DNA from: Gammaproteobacteria bacterium
GTDB lineage: Bacteria > Pseudomonadota > Gammaproteobacteria > Pseudomonadales > Azotimanducaceae
Assembly: GCA_020832085.1 (NCBI GenBank)
Contig: JAFIFJ010000098.1
Coordinates: forward strand, 40,219 to 104,218
Direction of reading: 5' to 3'
Length of the DNA stretch: 64,000 bases
Below the pieces are notes generated by a model. It was not told where the DNA came from. It did no database searches and saw nothing but the letters and a program-made list of their open reading frames with translations. This document shows positions 9,901-17,407 of this stretch, in pieces; the stretch's first letter is position 1; each line of letters opens with the position of its first letter. The position numbers were made by a program, and so were the translations under genes.

Positions 9901-12900
9901 AGGCGCCACCGTCGCTGCAGCAGCAGCCGTGTCGCTGCCATCCTCTTCGTCGAAGTAGCTGGCGATGATCTCGCTGTTCGACTGCACCGTGAGCATGCAG
10001 CCAAAGCGGCTGGTAGCCGAGCCGGTGGACTGGATCGCGCCCACGAAGAAGCCCGTGTCAGGGCCCGTTTCGCGCAGCCGCAGGATTTCCCGATCACCGG
10101 TGTCAGCCACAGTCAATGTGATCACGACCTGCTCCCGGACACTCGAATCCCGATTGGCGTCCGGATCATGAAGACCCACGAAGATTGGCTCTCCCACCAT
10201 ATACAGGCTGGCGTTGCGCAGCGTCAGCGCACCCGGGACGTTAAGTTGCTGGTTGTCGAGACCACGCGGGCGCTGTGCATCGACGAATGGCCCGTCCATG
10301 CTGTCCACGGTCGCGCACTGGGTGGTGCCGACATCGACGGGAGCACTCAGATCTGGCACGAAGCTGCCCTGGGCCGACGTGAGCTGCTGCACATCTGCGC
10401 CGATGGGCGGCGGCACCTTGAGGAAGAGGATCGTCGCCGGATTGCGTTCCTGCACCGCGGTGCCCACCGTGAACGGCCGCGTCACGGACAGGCCGAAGTC
10501 GTCGACGGCCGTAACGCGAAGGGTGACCAGCGTATCCGGAGACAGACTCACACCCGGCGCGAGGCGCAGTTCCCGACCCACGATGCGGAACCTCGGATCG
10601 TCCACGGTCAGCAGGTGACCATCGGCCTGATTCGGATCGATCACGGTCAGATCGCCAACCCGGGCCCCCGGCGCATTCGCAGGGATCACCTCCTGGTCGA
10701 GCAGGATATTCTCCGGACCCGGCTGCGCCGCGAGCACCTCGATGTCCACGTCTACTTCGGTGAACAGGCGCCCGCCGGCCGTCCGTGGAATGGACTCGGT
10801 AACCCGTACCCGCAGATTGAACTCGGACGGCTGCTCCCGGCGGACGGCACCGCTGTTCGCCACCTCGATGAGCCCAGTGGCTGGATCGATGCGGAACGCG
10901 CCACCTTCATTACCGCTGACGATCTCGTAGATGAGATGGACGCTGACGCCCATCGGGACCGGACCGCCGCCGAAGCGCGCGTCCACCGTGCCCACCACCG
11001 TGCCCACAGCTGCCCGGTCTGCCACCTTGAACTCTGCAGGCTGGACGATGGGCGCCTTGGGCAGCTCCAGCAGCGGAATCGTGATCGCCGCCACACTGGT
11101 CAACGGCGTCGGATGGCTGTCGGTCACGGCCACATCGATGACCCGGGTCGCACCTTGATCGAAGCGCAGCAGCTCCGGCCGAGCCACCCGGACCACACCC
11201 GTCGCCGCATCGATGCTGAAGATACCCTGCGAATTGCCACCGACAATGACAAAGCGCAGGGGTCTGTCCACATCGGTGGCGCCGACCACACCGGCCCGGG
11301 TCCCAACCGGACTCTGCTCCGGCAGCGGGTCGAAGGTCTGGTCTGTCACGAACGGCGGGGTGTTCGATTCCGTCACCGTGATGCGCACGTTGGCCGTCGT
11401 CGACAGTTGACCCACCGGATCATTGGCCGTGTTGTCGTCGGTCACCCGCACCTGCAGGTCATACATGGTGCCTTCCGGACCAAGTACCGCTCCGGGTGCC
11501 ACCCGAACGCGACCGTCCTCGGCGCCGACGAGGAAGCGACCGTCTCCGCCACCTACCAGGCTGTAGCTCAGCGTGTCGCGGACATTGGGATCGCTGGCCG
11601 GAATGCGGCCGATCACCGTGTTCACCGTCGCCGCCCGCGCGACGCCTAGCACAAGATCCTCAGCCACCGGCGGCAGGTTGCTCGGGACCACTGTCAGCGT
11701 GAAGCGCCGCCGGATGCTCAAGCCACCGCTGTCCATGGCAGTCACGTCCAGCAGAATCTCGCTTTCCAGATCGAAGTCCACCGCCTCATCCGGCGCCAAA
11801 CGAAGAACGCCATCGACCACCACGAATCGGTGATCCGAGAACGTGAAGGTGTGGGTATCCCCCAGATCCTCGTCCACCACGCTGATGTTGCCCAGCACGG
11901 CGCCCGGCGTGCGTGAAGCGAAGGTGAGGTCGTCAAGCAGAATGTCCGTCGGTCGCTCGTTCAAGTCACGTACTTCGAGGGTCACGGGTTGGATGCGATA
12001 CAACACACCGTCCCGGAAGACCTGGACATCGAAGCTGACTTCCGGCTCCTGCTCGTGGTCGAGGAACAGGCCGGGGCGCAGGCGCAGAATGCCATCCCCA
12101 GTGACCGTGAAACGCGCGTCGTCGACGCTGAACGCGAAGTCCGACGTGGCAGGCACCTCGAACTGGGCGATGGCAGCCCCGGTCACGTTCTCGCAGATGA
12201 GGGCATCGAGCGGCCGCAGCGACGACGCAGAGCCGATGTTCTGAATCGGCAGCGAGGACCCTGATCCGCTCGGGATGAAGCCGGGAGCCGAGGCATTCTC
12301 GGAACCGGGAGCCGGCTCCAGCGAATTGCCGGTGGAGGAGCAGCGCAACGCCTCCACCCGGAATGAAGGATTGACGACGATGGCAAAGGGCACCGTCAGA
12401 CTGTTGCCGCTCTGATCTGTGGCCGTGACCTCGATGACGACCAGTTCCTCGACATCGAAATCCAGCTCGACATCATCACGAAGCTTCAGCACATTGCCAA
12501 CCACCTCGAAGCGGGGATCGTCTACGGTAAACGCGTGGCTCGCGCCCGGATCCGGATCGAGCACCGTCAGGTTGCCGATGGCCGCTCCGCGACTGCGCTC
12601 GTCCACATCCTGCCGGTCGAGTTCGATGTCCGTGGGCGCGGAACCCTCCGGCGCCTCGATGGCAAAGCTCACCACGTTGGACGGCACCGACCGCGGCAGG
12701 GCATCGATGCCGAACTCGGCCCTGGCCACGTTGTCGATCACCGTCCCCGGTGCGGATTGCGCCAGAGTGGAAGAGTGAGTCACGAGCAGCAGTACCGAAA
12801 GCACCGCCATCGGAATGGAAAGGGACAACGCCCGTCGCTGGCCACGCGGACGCGTAGACACCGACCGGCGCTGCGTGTGAGGCCCGCTGACGCCGGCCTT

Positions 12901-13047
12901 CCTCCGGGGCCCGAAGGCCCCATCGGAAACACACAGACACCGACCCTGATCATCCGGCCGGACAGTTTCCGCGCGCACGCACGAACGCCCCGCGGCCCGT
13001 AGGCCACGGAGCGCCCGCACGATGCGAACGACTGCCGGACTGATCAA
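3937..13047 (-). CDS. Giant surface protein: cadherin-like repeats, DUF11 and SdrB-like domains, C-terminal outer-membrane barrel
   Basis: A 3036-residue exported protein. A hydrophobic signal segment (about 74-97, ending LAQSAPG) follows an unusually long Arg-rich N-region. Next come about seven cadherin-like repeats (about 130-980; pattern DPD-HxFTVDD-RF-LDF-VTATD), two ~270-residue modules of one design (about 980-1470), a DUF11 domain (about 1475-1600), an SdrB/carboxypeptidase-regulatory-like domain (about 1610-1720), and mixed beta regions. The last ~830 residues look like a beta barrel and end in Phe, as BAM substrates do. Start TTG 13047 has an AGAGGAG box 8 bases away; GTG 12861 or ATG 12810 are alternatives. 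It is the last gene of the operon and likely an adhesin or surface-layer anchor (inference). Confidence 0.8.
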   Translation of the reverse strand: MISPAVVRIVRALRGLRAAGRSCVRAETVRPDDQGRCLCVSDGAFGPRRKAGVSGPHTQRRSVSTRPRGQRRALSLSIPMAVLSVLLLVTHSSTLAQSAPGTVIDNVARAEFGIDALPRSVPSNVVSFAIEAPEGSAPTDIELDRQDVDERSRGAAIGNLTVLDPDPGASHAFTVDDPRFEVVGNVLKLRDDVELDFDVEELVVIEVTATDQSGNSLTVPFAIVVNPSFRVEALRCSSTGNSLEPAPGSENASAPGFIPSGSGSSLPIQNIGSASSLRPLDALICENVTGAAIAQFEVPATSDFAFSVDDARFTVTGDGILRLRPGLFLDHEQEPEVSFDVQVFRDGVLYRIQPVTLEVRDLNERPTDILLDDLTFASRTPGAVLGNISVVDEDLGDTHTFTFSDHRFVVVDGVLRLAPDEAVDFDLESEILLDVTAMDSGGLSIRRRFTLTVVPSNLPPVAEDLVLGVARAATVNTVIGRIPASDPNVRDTLSYSLVGGGDGRFLVGAEDGRVRVAPGAVLGPEGTMYDLQVRVTDDNTANDPVGQLSTTANVRITVTESNTPPFVTDQTFDPLPEQSPVGTRAGVVGATDVDRPLRFVIVGGNSQGIFSIDAATGVVRVARPELLRFDQGATRVIDVAVTDSHPTPLTSVAAITIPLLELPKAPIVQPAEFKVADRAAVGTVVGTVDARFGGGPVPMGVSVHLIYEIVSGNEGGAFRIDPATGLIEVANSGAVRREQPSEFNLRVRVTESIPRTAGGRLFTEVDVDIEVLAAQPGPENILLDQEVIPANAPGARVGDLTVIDPNQADGHLLTVDDPRFRIVGRELRLAPGVSLSPDTLVTLRVTAVDDFGLSVTRPFTVGTAVQERNPATILFLKVPPPIGADVQQLTSAQGSFVPDLSAPVDVGTTQCATVDSMDGPFVDAQRPRGLDNQQLNVPGALTLRNASLYMVGEPIFVGLHDPDANRDSSVREQVVITLTVADTGDREILRLRETGPDTGFFVGAIQSTGSATSRFGCMLTVQSNSEIIASYFDEEDGSDTAAAAATVAPSGVVFDSQTGRRIDDAVIRVIDENAGRPAKVFGDAPFPEFPAEILSGGEVTDAVGTRYDFGAGEFRFPFLPQGRYRIEVTPPNRYRFPSERSDADLLAVDGGPYDIGPASRGQVFEVEIGPGVQVDIPLDLQPIARTPSTLELLTLATGDADAESIPVSRTQCEGNSGTVQIDLPRDRSGQFIDLPGAVELQPATAFNVGEPVFVRLIDPDQDVDPAAPDTVTVRLRIADTGESETLILRETGASTGVFTGYLNAGASTLGAGDCRLGSDTNGRLEARYQDPEDASDRSVARALLDPVGRIFDSATGELLDGVRITLVEAASGAPATVRGLDGVASWPSTVLSGEAVTDGAGNSVSVPAGGFRFPVVGAGEYRYQIEMPDGYRFPSLVDDADLQQLDTAPFLLGDASRGEAFEAAEGVTPIADVPLDPVVVDLFLTKRALSDTAAVGDFIQYELAVENPSSMASGALELLDFMPVGFRYQSGSARIGADRVPNVVVERDGRSLRIPLPNLDPGQRVSIRYVSEITGGAREGIAVNRATAVGEGVRSSNTAEAKVRVREDLLRSRATLMGRVLEGPCDAPTADRKGLGGVRLYMEDGTYVVTDSEGRWHIEGVKPGAHVVQLDEASLPASHRIMSCEDNVRFAGTPFSQFVDVQGGTLWQADFHVTMRPPETSDVIQRLRGRINGDRLLVRAELTGGALPLTDATQVIMLPEGWSYLPGSTRIEGRAVDDPSGFEQGALTYRLGNLPSNWQRTVTLMAEPKAGVDGSGKVQSMFMFRSPTDERVRLPVASFNVDDVPDQTAGQRIAVATMGHEATSGISREHLERVLRQAALDPAVTVELVTDASAGGKTGCGRECLSLAEAIAVVDGVVGRSPEIIGEDQGMVVAVRLLRPGATTRVIRAGDDSVARATVTGHVPGTGPAANRLPPIPELPDQRLPEFRGAELAALDGSHAIVWPTAEFLPRIRAVHFAVKHPIDQRAEARINGVPVSPLLFEGAKKFEAQGIGMSVWNGVPLQDGDNLLEVRFFKGREQVAELSRQVRFAGGPVRAELVPERSVPVADGIEPPIIAIRLYDRTGSPVRPGMTGSFTVREPYQAYESEREQTQINLNSMGNRRSSYVVREDGIAFIQLQPTTRSGEVVFDFEFADRRSDEIRTRLTPAMRDWILVGFAEGTVGYQTLSGNMQAAQDVGHDDGIVTDGRVSLFASGSIQGKYLLTMAYDSKGSSDDLGSQIDPNRFYTLYGDASQQGYDAESQRKLYLRIERDTAQLLFGDFDTGLTVTELGRYSRRFTGVKGEYENSRWNVTGFAAAPDQAFLRDDIRGDGTSGLYRLGARNVIANSERIRIETRDRFDIDEVIDERSLTRFRDYNIDYDAGTLLFKEPIMSQDEYLNPIFIIVEYETDGSGSNDVIVGGRIARKLDGAGSEVGLTAVYDGSSNNEQRLGALDARVRLGDRTEVKAELAYTEAESRTDSHSGWAYRVEAEHGTGSLNARAYIREQREGFGIGQQFSGSGGTRRYGARVDQDLGGNFRVDSEAFQEDNLSSGNTRRVGDTQVKWKRERSELGLGARVVRESREGSTLESNLVTARASQAFLDGRLRLNANGEYDVSGGGGRGENTDFPTRLGVGGDYEIFSGIRLFGRQEYTFGNDRDSEDTRFGVRSDLWSGATMETGLSRRLSDDQERIAATAGLVQNIRLSDRWRLDLGMDREQTLKDSRDFPTPPGTGVEERNPGGFNPRVPPISGSNGNDFTAGFIGLGYKRDRWEATSRLEYRNSDSEDRWNLFAGYAHQLDDGRIASLRLNMMETDGRDSLERKADMRLGLAWRPSNSTWTFLDRLDLVASERKGVDLDLVQRKLVNNFNANWRPNALNQLSLIWGMKYVVDDIDGDRYSGVTSLYGFEYRRDLNSRWDVGLHGGALHSWNSNVIDYQTGVSVGHSPWRNVWISLGYNFDGFHDDDFAGAHYTAQGPFMRFRLKVDQHSVRDYLGAMPFNF

Positions 13048-13076
13048 GAGTGCAGCTCCTCTACGCTAGTCCGACC

Positions 13077-14339
13077 TCAATCGATTTGAACGTAGAAGAT
13101 CACGGTGCCGGACGCTTCAGCCGCACAACCGCCAAGCGACGCATCGAATCCGCCTGCGACCGTCTCGGCATCCACAGCGAACTCCACCACACCACCGCAC
13201 TCGTCGATGTAGACGTTGAGGAGTTCAGCCTCTTCGGTGCCGAAAAGCGTGGTGTCGTCCACAACCGAAGTGTTCGGAGGAGCTGAATCGCTGACGACCA
13301 CGTCGGTCGCAGTGGCCGCACCCACTGCATTGGAGACGTCGATTCGATACTCGATCACGGCACCCGGAATGCGCCTGGGATTGTTGCCAGTCGCAGCAGT
13401 ATCGAAAGGTGGCTCGTCACTGGCGCCAAAGCCGAAGCCAAAGCCGTTGATCGGATCCCACACCACACGGCTGGACTTGGCAATGGACATCGCGGCGGCG
13501 GCGATCACGAACTGACTGGTGTCAGAGTGCTGGCCACTTCTGTCCGTATCGGCAGCGGCGCTGGCGGTATCGGCAACGAAGTTGTATCCGAGATCACCGT
13601 CCGTATCACCGAAGACGTTCTGAACGTTATCCGGATCATCGACCTCGTTGGTCGCCGCAAGGGAGGTCCCGAGCATCAACCGACCATTGCTGTCTCGCTC
13701 CGCAAGATTGTCGGAATCGTCCGGATCGGTCACAGCCGCAACCAGCGACCAGGAGTCGAACTGGCCATTGACGGCACTTGCAGGGATGGTGAACGTCACC
13801 AGGATGCGGACAGGCGTCCCGGGAGTCGTGTCCGTCTTCAGCAATCGATAGGTGTCACCGTTGGTGCCCTCCTGCGCGAGTGCCACGTCGCAGGAACCGT
13901 TCGTGTTCGTGTCGATACACACGCCGGTTACCGTCGCCGGATCAGAAGTGGCACTGCTGCCCACGCCGAACACATCGTTCGCCGCATTGCGCGAGAGACC
14001 CAGCAGGATGTCGATATCGTCGTTGCTGAGGTTGGTGACATCGAAGCTGAGGATGGCATTCGTTGCGGCTGGAGCCACCGACACGGCAGCGCCATCCTGC
14101 TCCACGACCAGCACGTCGAGCCGGCGATCCACTACGAAGGTTGCTGTTCCCTCCTGATCAGGATCAGCGGTCGAGATTTCTGTCTGAGCAAAGCCACCGA
14201 CTTCGAAGTTCAAGGTGGCGTCATTGCTGATCAGCGTCCCCGCCTCTGTTCCAGTCGCCGATACCATCGGCGACCAGCCCACCCCGAGGACCAGCAAGGC
14301 CCCCAGGGCAAGCAGCTTGCCTGAGTATTTCCAGTTCAT
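13077..14339 (-). CDS. Exported DUF11-like surface protein
   Basis: A 420-residue protein with a signal peptide (about 1-28, ending MVSATG) followed by beta-rich, Asp/Asn/Thr-rich sequence. The first mature residues (TLISNDATLNFEVGG) match in style the start of the 362-residue protein of the same operon (VTISNQARANFSINGN). The C-terminal part resembles a conserved-repeat (DUF11) domain: GAVIEYRIDVSNAVG, then a final strand GTVIFYVQID. Start ATG 14339 is preceded by AGAGAGGA. The frame stays open to an ATG at 14432 that also has a GGAAG box, but this would put 31 extra residues before the signal peptide. No catalytic motif is visible; a structural surface role is inferred. Confidence 0.75.
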   Translation of the reverse strand: MNWKYSGKLLALGALLVLGVGWSPMVSATGTEAGTLISNDATLNFEVGGFAQTEISTADPDQEGTATFVVDRRLDVLVVEQDGAAVSVAPAATNAILSFDVTNLSNDDIDILLGLSRNAANDVFGVGSSATSDPATVTGVCIDTNTNGSCDVALAQEGTNGDTYRLLKTDTTPGTPVRILVTFTIPASAVNGQFDSWSLVAAVTDPDDSDNLAERDSNGRLMLGTSLAATNEVDDPDNVQNVFGDTDGDLGYNFVADTASAAADTDRSGQHSDTSQFVIAAAAMSIAKSSRVVWDPINGFGFGFGASDEPPFDTAATGNNPRRIPGAVIEYRIDVSNAVGAATATDVVVSDSAPPNTSVVDDTTLFGTEEAELLNVYIDECGGVVEFAVDAETVAGGFDASLGGCAAEASGTVIFYVQID

Positions 14340-14428
14340 GATGAGATTCCTCTCTTGATCAGTTTGAGTTGACCCGCGCGCTGCACACGCGGAGTGTTCG
14401 GGTAGTGCGTTGACTGCAGTCGTTGCAT

Positions 14429-14752
14429 TCATCGCTGTGCTTCCTTCTCGCTTTCCGGTGCCGGGTGCTCATGCATCCGGCTCGTTCTTCCTTCGCCGGC
14501 CGGGGAACCGCTGTTCCCAGACCCTCCTCGTGGTAGCCCTGTCCCGGGTTGAGGACCCGTCGCGGTGGGCGGACCCGTGTCATGGGGAGGACCGGTGCCA
14601 TGACCGGGGCCGTCTCGCTGCCGGGACAGAACCAGCGCGAGGAGCAATGGCGACCTGCGCCTGCGCCCCATGCCGATTGCGCACGCGTTCCCGGTACTCA
14701 CCTTGCGGCGAGCACTGCAAACGAGCGTGCTATGGCGTGGGGCGAGAGCCAT
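14429..14752 (-). CDS. Possible small Gly/Pro/Thr-rich protein
   Basis: This 107-codon frame fills an otherwise empty ~410-bp gap in the operon. Its ATG overlaps the upstream gene's stop (TGATG), and its TGA overlaps a downstream in-frame ATG at 14432 (ATGA). The product would contain an Arg-rich stretch plus a short hydrophobic run (RRRRSPLLLALVL) and then repeats of the TGPP type. The overlapping junctions favour a real, translationally coupled gene. Against this, the composition is low-complexity, I recognise no homologue, and another frame is also partly open. Treat as tentative. Confidence 0.28.
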   Translation of the reverse strand: MALAPRHSTLVCSARRKVSTGNACAIGMGRRRRSPLLLALVLSRQRDGPGHGTGPPHDTGPPTATGPQPGTGLPRGGSGNSGSPAGEGRTSRMHEHPAPESEKEAQR

Positions 14753-15240
14753 CAGCGCAGACGGACCCGGAAGAACACGGAACCTTCCTGACCGGGCTCC
14801 AGCGCGGGCCGGAAGGTCCAGCGGATATGGGTGTAGTCCTCGTCTTCCGCCACCCGGGACTGGCCATCCTCACCGGTCATCACCAGCTCGTCAGGCGTAC
14901 CCCAGGTCTCACCTCCATCCACGGAGAACACGACATCCGTGCCTGAACCGCCGGCACTGTCCATGAGATAAATCGTGTTGTTCGGCACGGGATTGGTGAT
15001 GACGATGCTGCCCGCATCCACTGTCTCCGCGCCCTGATTGGCGAAGGTGACCGTGTAACGAAGCTCATCACCCGGAACGACCCGCTCCGCAGCCACGAGT
15101 CGCCGCTCCTGCTCGCCCTGCTCGTTGACGAAGGCCTCGACCTTCTGCACCGAGCTGATCAGCCGAACCGGCTCCTGAGCCAACGCAACTGTCGTCACTG
15201 ACAGTAGAACGAGGGCGCACAGCTTCATGATCGTCTTCAT
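14752..15240 (-). CDS. Small exported DUF11-domain protein
   Basis: A 162-residue protein with a clear signal peptide (about 1-21, ending ALAQ) and one conserved-repeat (DUF11/TIGR01451-like) domain: VVPGDELRYTVTFANQG, then ITNPVPNNTIYL and a final strand VFFRVRLR. Such domains are found in bacterial surface proteins, often in tandem; here there is only one. The start at 15240 has GAGGAG seven bases upstream, and the gene follows the preceding one by 21 bp, so the two form an operon. Probably a small structural subunit or accessory of the giant surface protein (inference). Confidence 0.82.
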   Translation of the reverse strand: MKTIMKLCALVLLSVTTVALAQEPVRLISSVQKVEAFVNEQGEQERRLVAAERVVPGDELRYTVTFANQGAETVDAGSIVITNPVPNNTIYLMDSAGGSGTDVVFSVDGGETWGTPDELVMTGEDGQSRVAEDEDYTHIRWTFRPALEPGQEGSVFFRVRLR

Positions 15241-15261
15241 GACGAATCTCCTCGAGTAGGT

Positions 15262-16350
15262 TTACTGAACTTCCACCTGGAAGGTGATCACGTGATCCAC
15301 GGGATTCCCCGGCGAGGGCGTGGTATTGCCGAAGTTCACCGTGATGCGTTTGTGCGCGATCCCACCGACCATGGTGTCGGTGACGGAGACCGGAGCCTCG
15401 TTGTCATCGCGCGCGATGCCGTTGACGATGGTGGAGTTGGCGACGAACCGGATCTCCTCGCCGTCATCGCGGATCTCGTCGATGATCAGGAGATTGGTTG
15501 CCGTCCCCGACCCGGACACCGTCACGTCAAGGCGGTAGGTGACGATAGCGCCGGGAATGAACCGTCCCCCGTTGGGCGTGTTGGGTGCGCCGGTACGGAA
15601 GCCGTCCGCGACCTCGATGATCGACTTGACCACCTCGACTTCGACGGCACTGACCACGTACACGCCGCGATCGGTGTCACGGCCTCCCGCCTGGATCACC
15701 ACGGCATCGACGCCGCCATCCCCGGCACCGGCCAGAACGTCACCCGCGCCTGCTGCAGCGGCGCCGGCCGTGAGGGACTGCGCCTGAAGATCCAGGAAGC
15801 CCTCGTCGCCGTCGTCGACACTGCCTGGAATGTCCGCCGGAACGCAGATCAGGATCGTTCCGCCGGGCGCCAGGTCGAGCTGGTCATTGCCGGTGTCGAA
15901 CTGCTGGGAGGCCTGGATGTCGCCCTGGGTACACGAACTCCCTGCGGCCCGGTAAACGAGCTGGTTGGCCGCGAAGATCGGATTGAAGTCGTCTCCGGAG
16001 ACGTTCGGCACCACGGTCAGGCTGAAGAGCTCCTGGCCGTTGCCGAGGTTCGTGATCAGGAACGGCTGGATCCGATTCTCGTCGCCAGGTCGGACCGTGA
16101 CGGCCGCGGCCTGCACCGTGACGTCGACCTGAATGCGTTCATCGACGAGGAACTCCTCGACGTTGGACAGCTCGACGATGGGGTTGCCGTTGATGGAGAA
16201 GTTGGCGCGCGCCTGGTTCGAAATCGTGACGCCAGCCTGGGTACCTTGCGGTCCCACACTACCGGTCTCGCTGAAGGTTGCGGCCTGGGCACCGATCGAC
16301 CCCAAACTGGCGGCGATCAGGACCAAGCCAAAACGCTTGAATCGGGACAT
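15262..16350 (-). CDS. Exported DUF11-like surface protein, first gene of the surface operon
   Basis: A 362-residue protein with a signal peptide (about 1-23, ending IGAQA), an N-terminal beta domain that includes VTISNQARANFSING, and a C-terminal DUF11-like domain (GAIVTYRLDVTVSGSG to ITFQVEVQ). It is a longer relative of the 420-residue protein of the same operon, with the same start-of-mature and end-of-domain patterns. ATG 16350 has a near-perfect AAGGAGGA box six bases upstream; the frame stays open further upstream, but that part is Arg/Pro-rich and not protein-like. Function beyond an exported structural protein is unknown. Confidence 0.82.
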   Translation of the reverse strand: MSRFKRFGLVLIAASLGSIGAQAATFSETGSVGPQGTQAGVTISNQARANFSINGNPIVELSNVEEFLVDERIQVDVTVQAAAVTVRPGDENRIQPFLITNLGNGQELFSLTVVPNVSGDDFNPIFAANQLVYRAAGSSCTQGDIQASQQFDTGNDQLDLAPGGTILICVPADIPGSVDDGDEGFLDLQAQSLTAGAAAAGAGDVLAGAGDGGVDAVVIQAGGRDTDRGVYVVSAVEVEVVKSIIEVADGFRTGAPNTPNGGRFIPGAIVTYRLDVTVSGSGTATNLLIIDEIRDDGEEIRFVANSTIVNGIARDDNEAPVSVTDTMVGGIAHKRITVNFGNTTPSPGNPVDHVITFQVEVQ

Positions 16351-16571
16351 GACTGTCCTCCTTGGGTTGCGGAAATGGCTCAGATCCCACCGCGTGGAGA
16401 ACCGTGAGCCGGATACCGGCGGGCGATCGGGAGACCGCCTGTCGGCGTCTTGCGACCGGGCGTCTGCCCGGCCGAAGGCGTGAGCGTCGACGGCGACCGC
16501 GGCTACCGGCCGCCGAATGGCAGGCTGGGAGCGATCGGATGTCGGACGCGGAATCGGGGATGGGAACTGCT

Positions 16572-16653
16572 GCTTCAAGTATGCGAGAGCGCGCGCGAAG
16601 CGAAAAAGGCGAGGGGAGATGCCCTCGCGCTGGGCCTGCTTCAAGTACGCGAG
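16572..16653 (-). repeat. Pair of 16-bp direct repeats flanking a terminator hairpin
   Basis: Copies lie at 16638-16653 and 16572-16587, 66 bp apart. On the minus strand they read CTCGCGTACTTGAAGC and CTCGCATACTTGAAGC, one difference in 16. The intrinsic terminator at 16603-16628 sits between them. Confidence 0.65.
16603..16628 (-). terminator. Intrinsic terminator in the surface-operon leader
   Basis: On the minus strand, arm GCGAGGG, a 6-base loop, then CCCTCGC followed by CTTTTT. It lies ~250 bases before the first start codon of the surface operon. It either ends transcripts from upstream (yheU side) or acts as an attenuator. Confidence 0.55.
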
Positions 16654-16888
16654 CAGGCATGCGACGAAGGCAAAACGGATTGGGAGCCCAGCGAGAAATC
16701 TTGGGCTCGGGAACGCGCCCTCCATCGCATCTATTGGTCGCAACGACCCCAGCGGTGACATGCTGTGCTCTCCAAGGCGGACCCGGACACAGGAATCCGC
16801 TGCAGACGGATTCCGGAATGCCTGGTCCTGGGATCAATCGTTGGGAAGCCACGCCTGACGGAGTGTCCTGCTTTCTCCCCCACCCATC

Positions 16889-16917
16889 GTTAACGGCGCG
16901 TTAACAAGAATGCTAAC
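16889..16917. promoter_or_regulatory. Three GTTAAC-type hexamers at 11-12 bp spacing
   Basis: GTTAAC at 16889, GTTAAC at 16900 and GCTAAC at 16912. Spacings of 11 and 12 bp place them on one face of the helix. Tandem direct sites about 11 bp apart are typical of OmpR/PhoB-family regulators, and a member of that family is encoded at 17773. Binding is inferred, not shown. Confidence 0.45.
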
Positions 16918-17407
16918 GCGACGTTGTGCTCGCAAACAGCGACTTAATGCACGTTTCTGAATACCTGTCCGAATCCTGTCTGCACCCCACATCACCCCCT
17001 CAGCGAGGCTAAAGCCTTCCCTACCTTCTGCATTCTACGGACGGACCCCCAGAAAGTTGTGAGCAGCTTGTAAACGAATGCTTTGAGTCCGTCCCGGATC
17101 CCGTTAGCGCAGCCATCCGGGCCCCAGAATCGAACTGGCCCATCACAAATTGACAACCATTGATTAACAGGAATCGTGCCAGGGAGCCGAATCCATCTAA
17201 TTCATTGTTTTTAAATGTTTTCTCGAAACCGGACGATGCAGGTCGCGGTCCGCGGCAGCGCCTGGCGGGTCACGAACTGACGTTTTGCGACATCAACAAC
17301 GGTGGCATGGGCGCCGATGGGCGGGACAGCATCAGGGATTGTGGAGCGGGCGCGGACAACCCGCCCGAGCGGCGTCCATGGGTAAAGCGGAGAGACGGGG
17401 CCGCGCT

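Larger units (their letters stand above)
16351..17407. other. 1.06-kb non-coding region upstream of the surface operon
   Basis: No convincing gene is present. Transcription toward the operon (minus strand) would pass the three GTTAAC-type hexamers (16889-16917), one copy of a 16-bp direct repeat, an intrinsic terminator (16603-16628) and the second repeat copy before the start at 16350. The part from about 16880 to 17230 is richer in A and T than the rest of the window, as expected for a regulatory region. I could not find a strong sigma70 promoter in it. Confidence 0.6.

Noticed and set aside
12861..12960. Riboswitch or attenuator suggested by a GGGGCC-CGAA-GGCCCC hairpin (12908-12923)
   Set aside because: No match to a riboswitch core that I know, and the stretch is in frame with the giant protein if its TTG start is used.
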